Shown here piece after piece: positions 6,282-6,296 of a DNA stretch of 6,296 bases (the stretch's first letter is position 1; every line of letters starts with the position of its first letter). The notes below the pieces were generated by a model, which saw nothing but the letters and a program-made list of their open reading frames with translations, ran no database searches and had not been told where the DNA came from. A program made the translations under genes and the position numbers. Source of the stretch: an uncultured Bacilli bacterium. GTDB taxonomy: Bacteria > Bacillota_I > Bacilli_A > RFN20 > CAG-288. The stretch spans positions 1 to 6,296 of the forward strand of contig CAKUXT010000120.1 of NCBI GenBank assembly GCA_934700375.1, written 5' to 3'.

Positions 6282-6296
6282 AAAAAAACGCCAGAA
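6282..6296. terminator. Possible near half of a terminator at the window edge
   Basis: AAAAAAACGCCAGAA runs into the right edge. Read on the minus strand it ends GGCG followed by seven T, the usual tail of an intrinsic terminator for a gene coming from the right. The matching arm would lie beyond the window, so this is a weak call. The rest of 6219-6296 shows no gene, ribosome-binding site or clear hairpin. Confidence 0.25.

Overview
The window looks like a chromosomal segment of a low- to mid-GC Bacillota (Firmicute). The support is a LepA of Firmicute type, a nuclease-helicase fusion of a type I associate with that phylum, tRNA-Phe with an encoded CCA end, and TGA used as a normal stop, which argues against a recoded Mollicute. 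An Erysipelotrichia-like source is possible, but this is a guess from protein style only.

Layout. Everything left of about 1860 reads on the minus strand and everything right of about 1990 reads on the plus strand, diverging from one intergenic region (1859-1990). In transcription order, the minus side carries tRNA-Phe(GAA) at 1858-1783, a strong intrinsic terminator at 1772-1746, and a 249-residue orphan protein with a PD-(D/E)XK-like motif at 1630-881. It ends with an ABC exporter pair: a LolD/MacB-type ATPase (821-117) and the first 41 codons of its FtsX-like permease (123-1), which overlap by 7 nt. The plus side carries an 806-residue protein (1991-4411) that fuses a RecB-type nuclease domain to an XPD/DinG-type iron-sulfur helicase, overlapping by 11 nt with lepA (4401-6218). 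The last 78 bases are non-coding and may contain the near half of a terminator.

How the parts relate. The ATPase and permease form one transporter. The helicase and lepA are co-transcribed and probably translationally coupled, but they work in different processes (DNA repair versus translation). The tRNA is insulated from the nuclease-like gene by its terminator. The tRNA, the helicase and the ABC ATPase each appear to start from an extended -10 promoter of the form TGCTA(G/A)AAT. The helicase promoter lies so close to the start codon that its mRNA is predicted to be leaderless.

No CRISPR array, insertion sequence, integrase or origin was seen. The least ordinary items are the orphan nuclease-like gene next to the tRNA 3' end, the nuclease-helicase fusion with an intact set of catalytic residues, and its leaderless start. 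I do not see clear evidence of a new multi-gene defence system.
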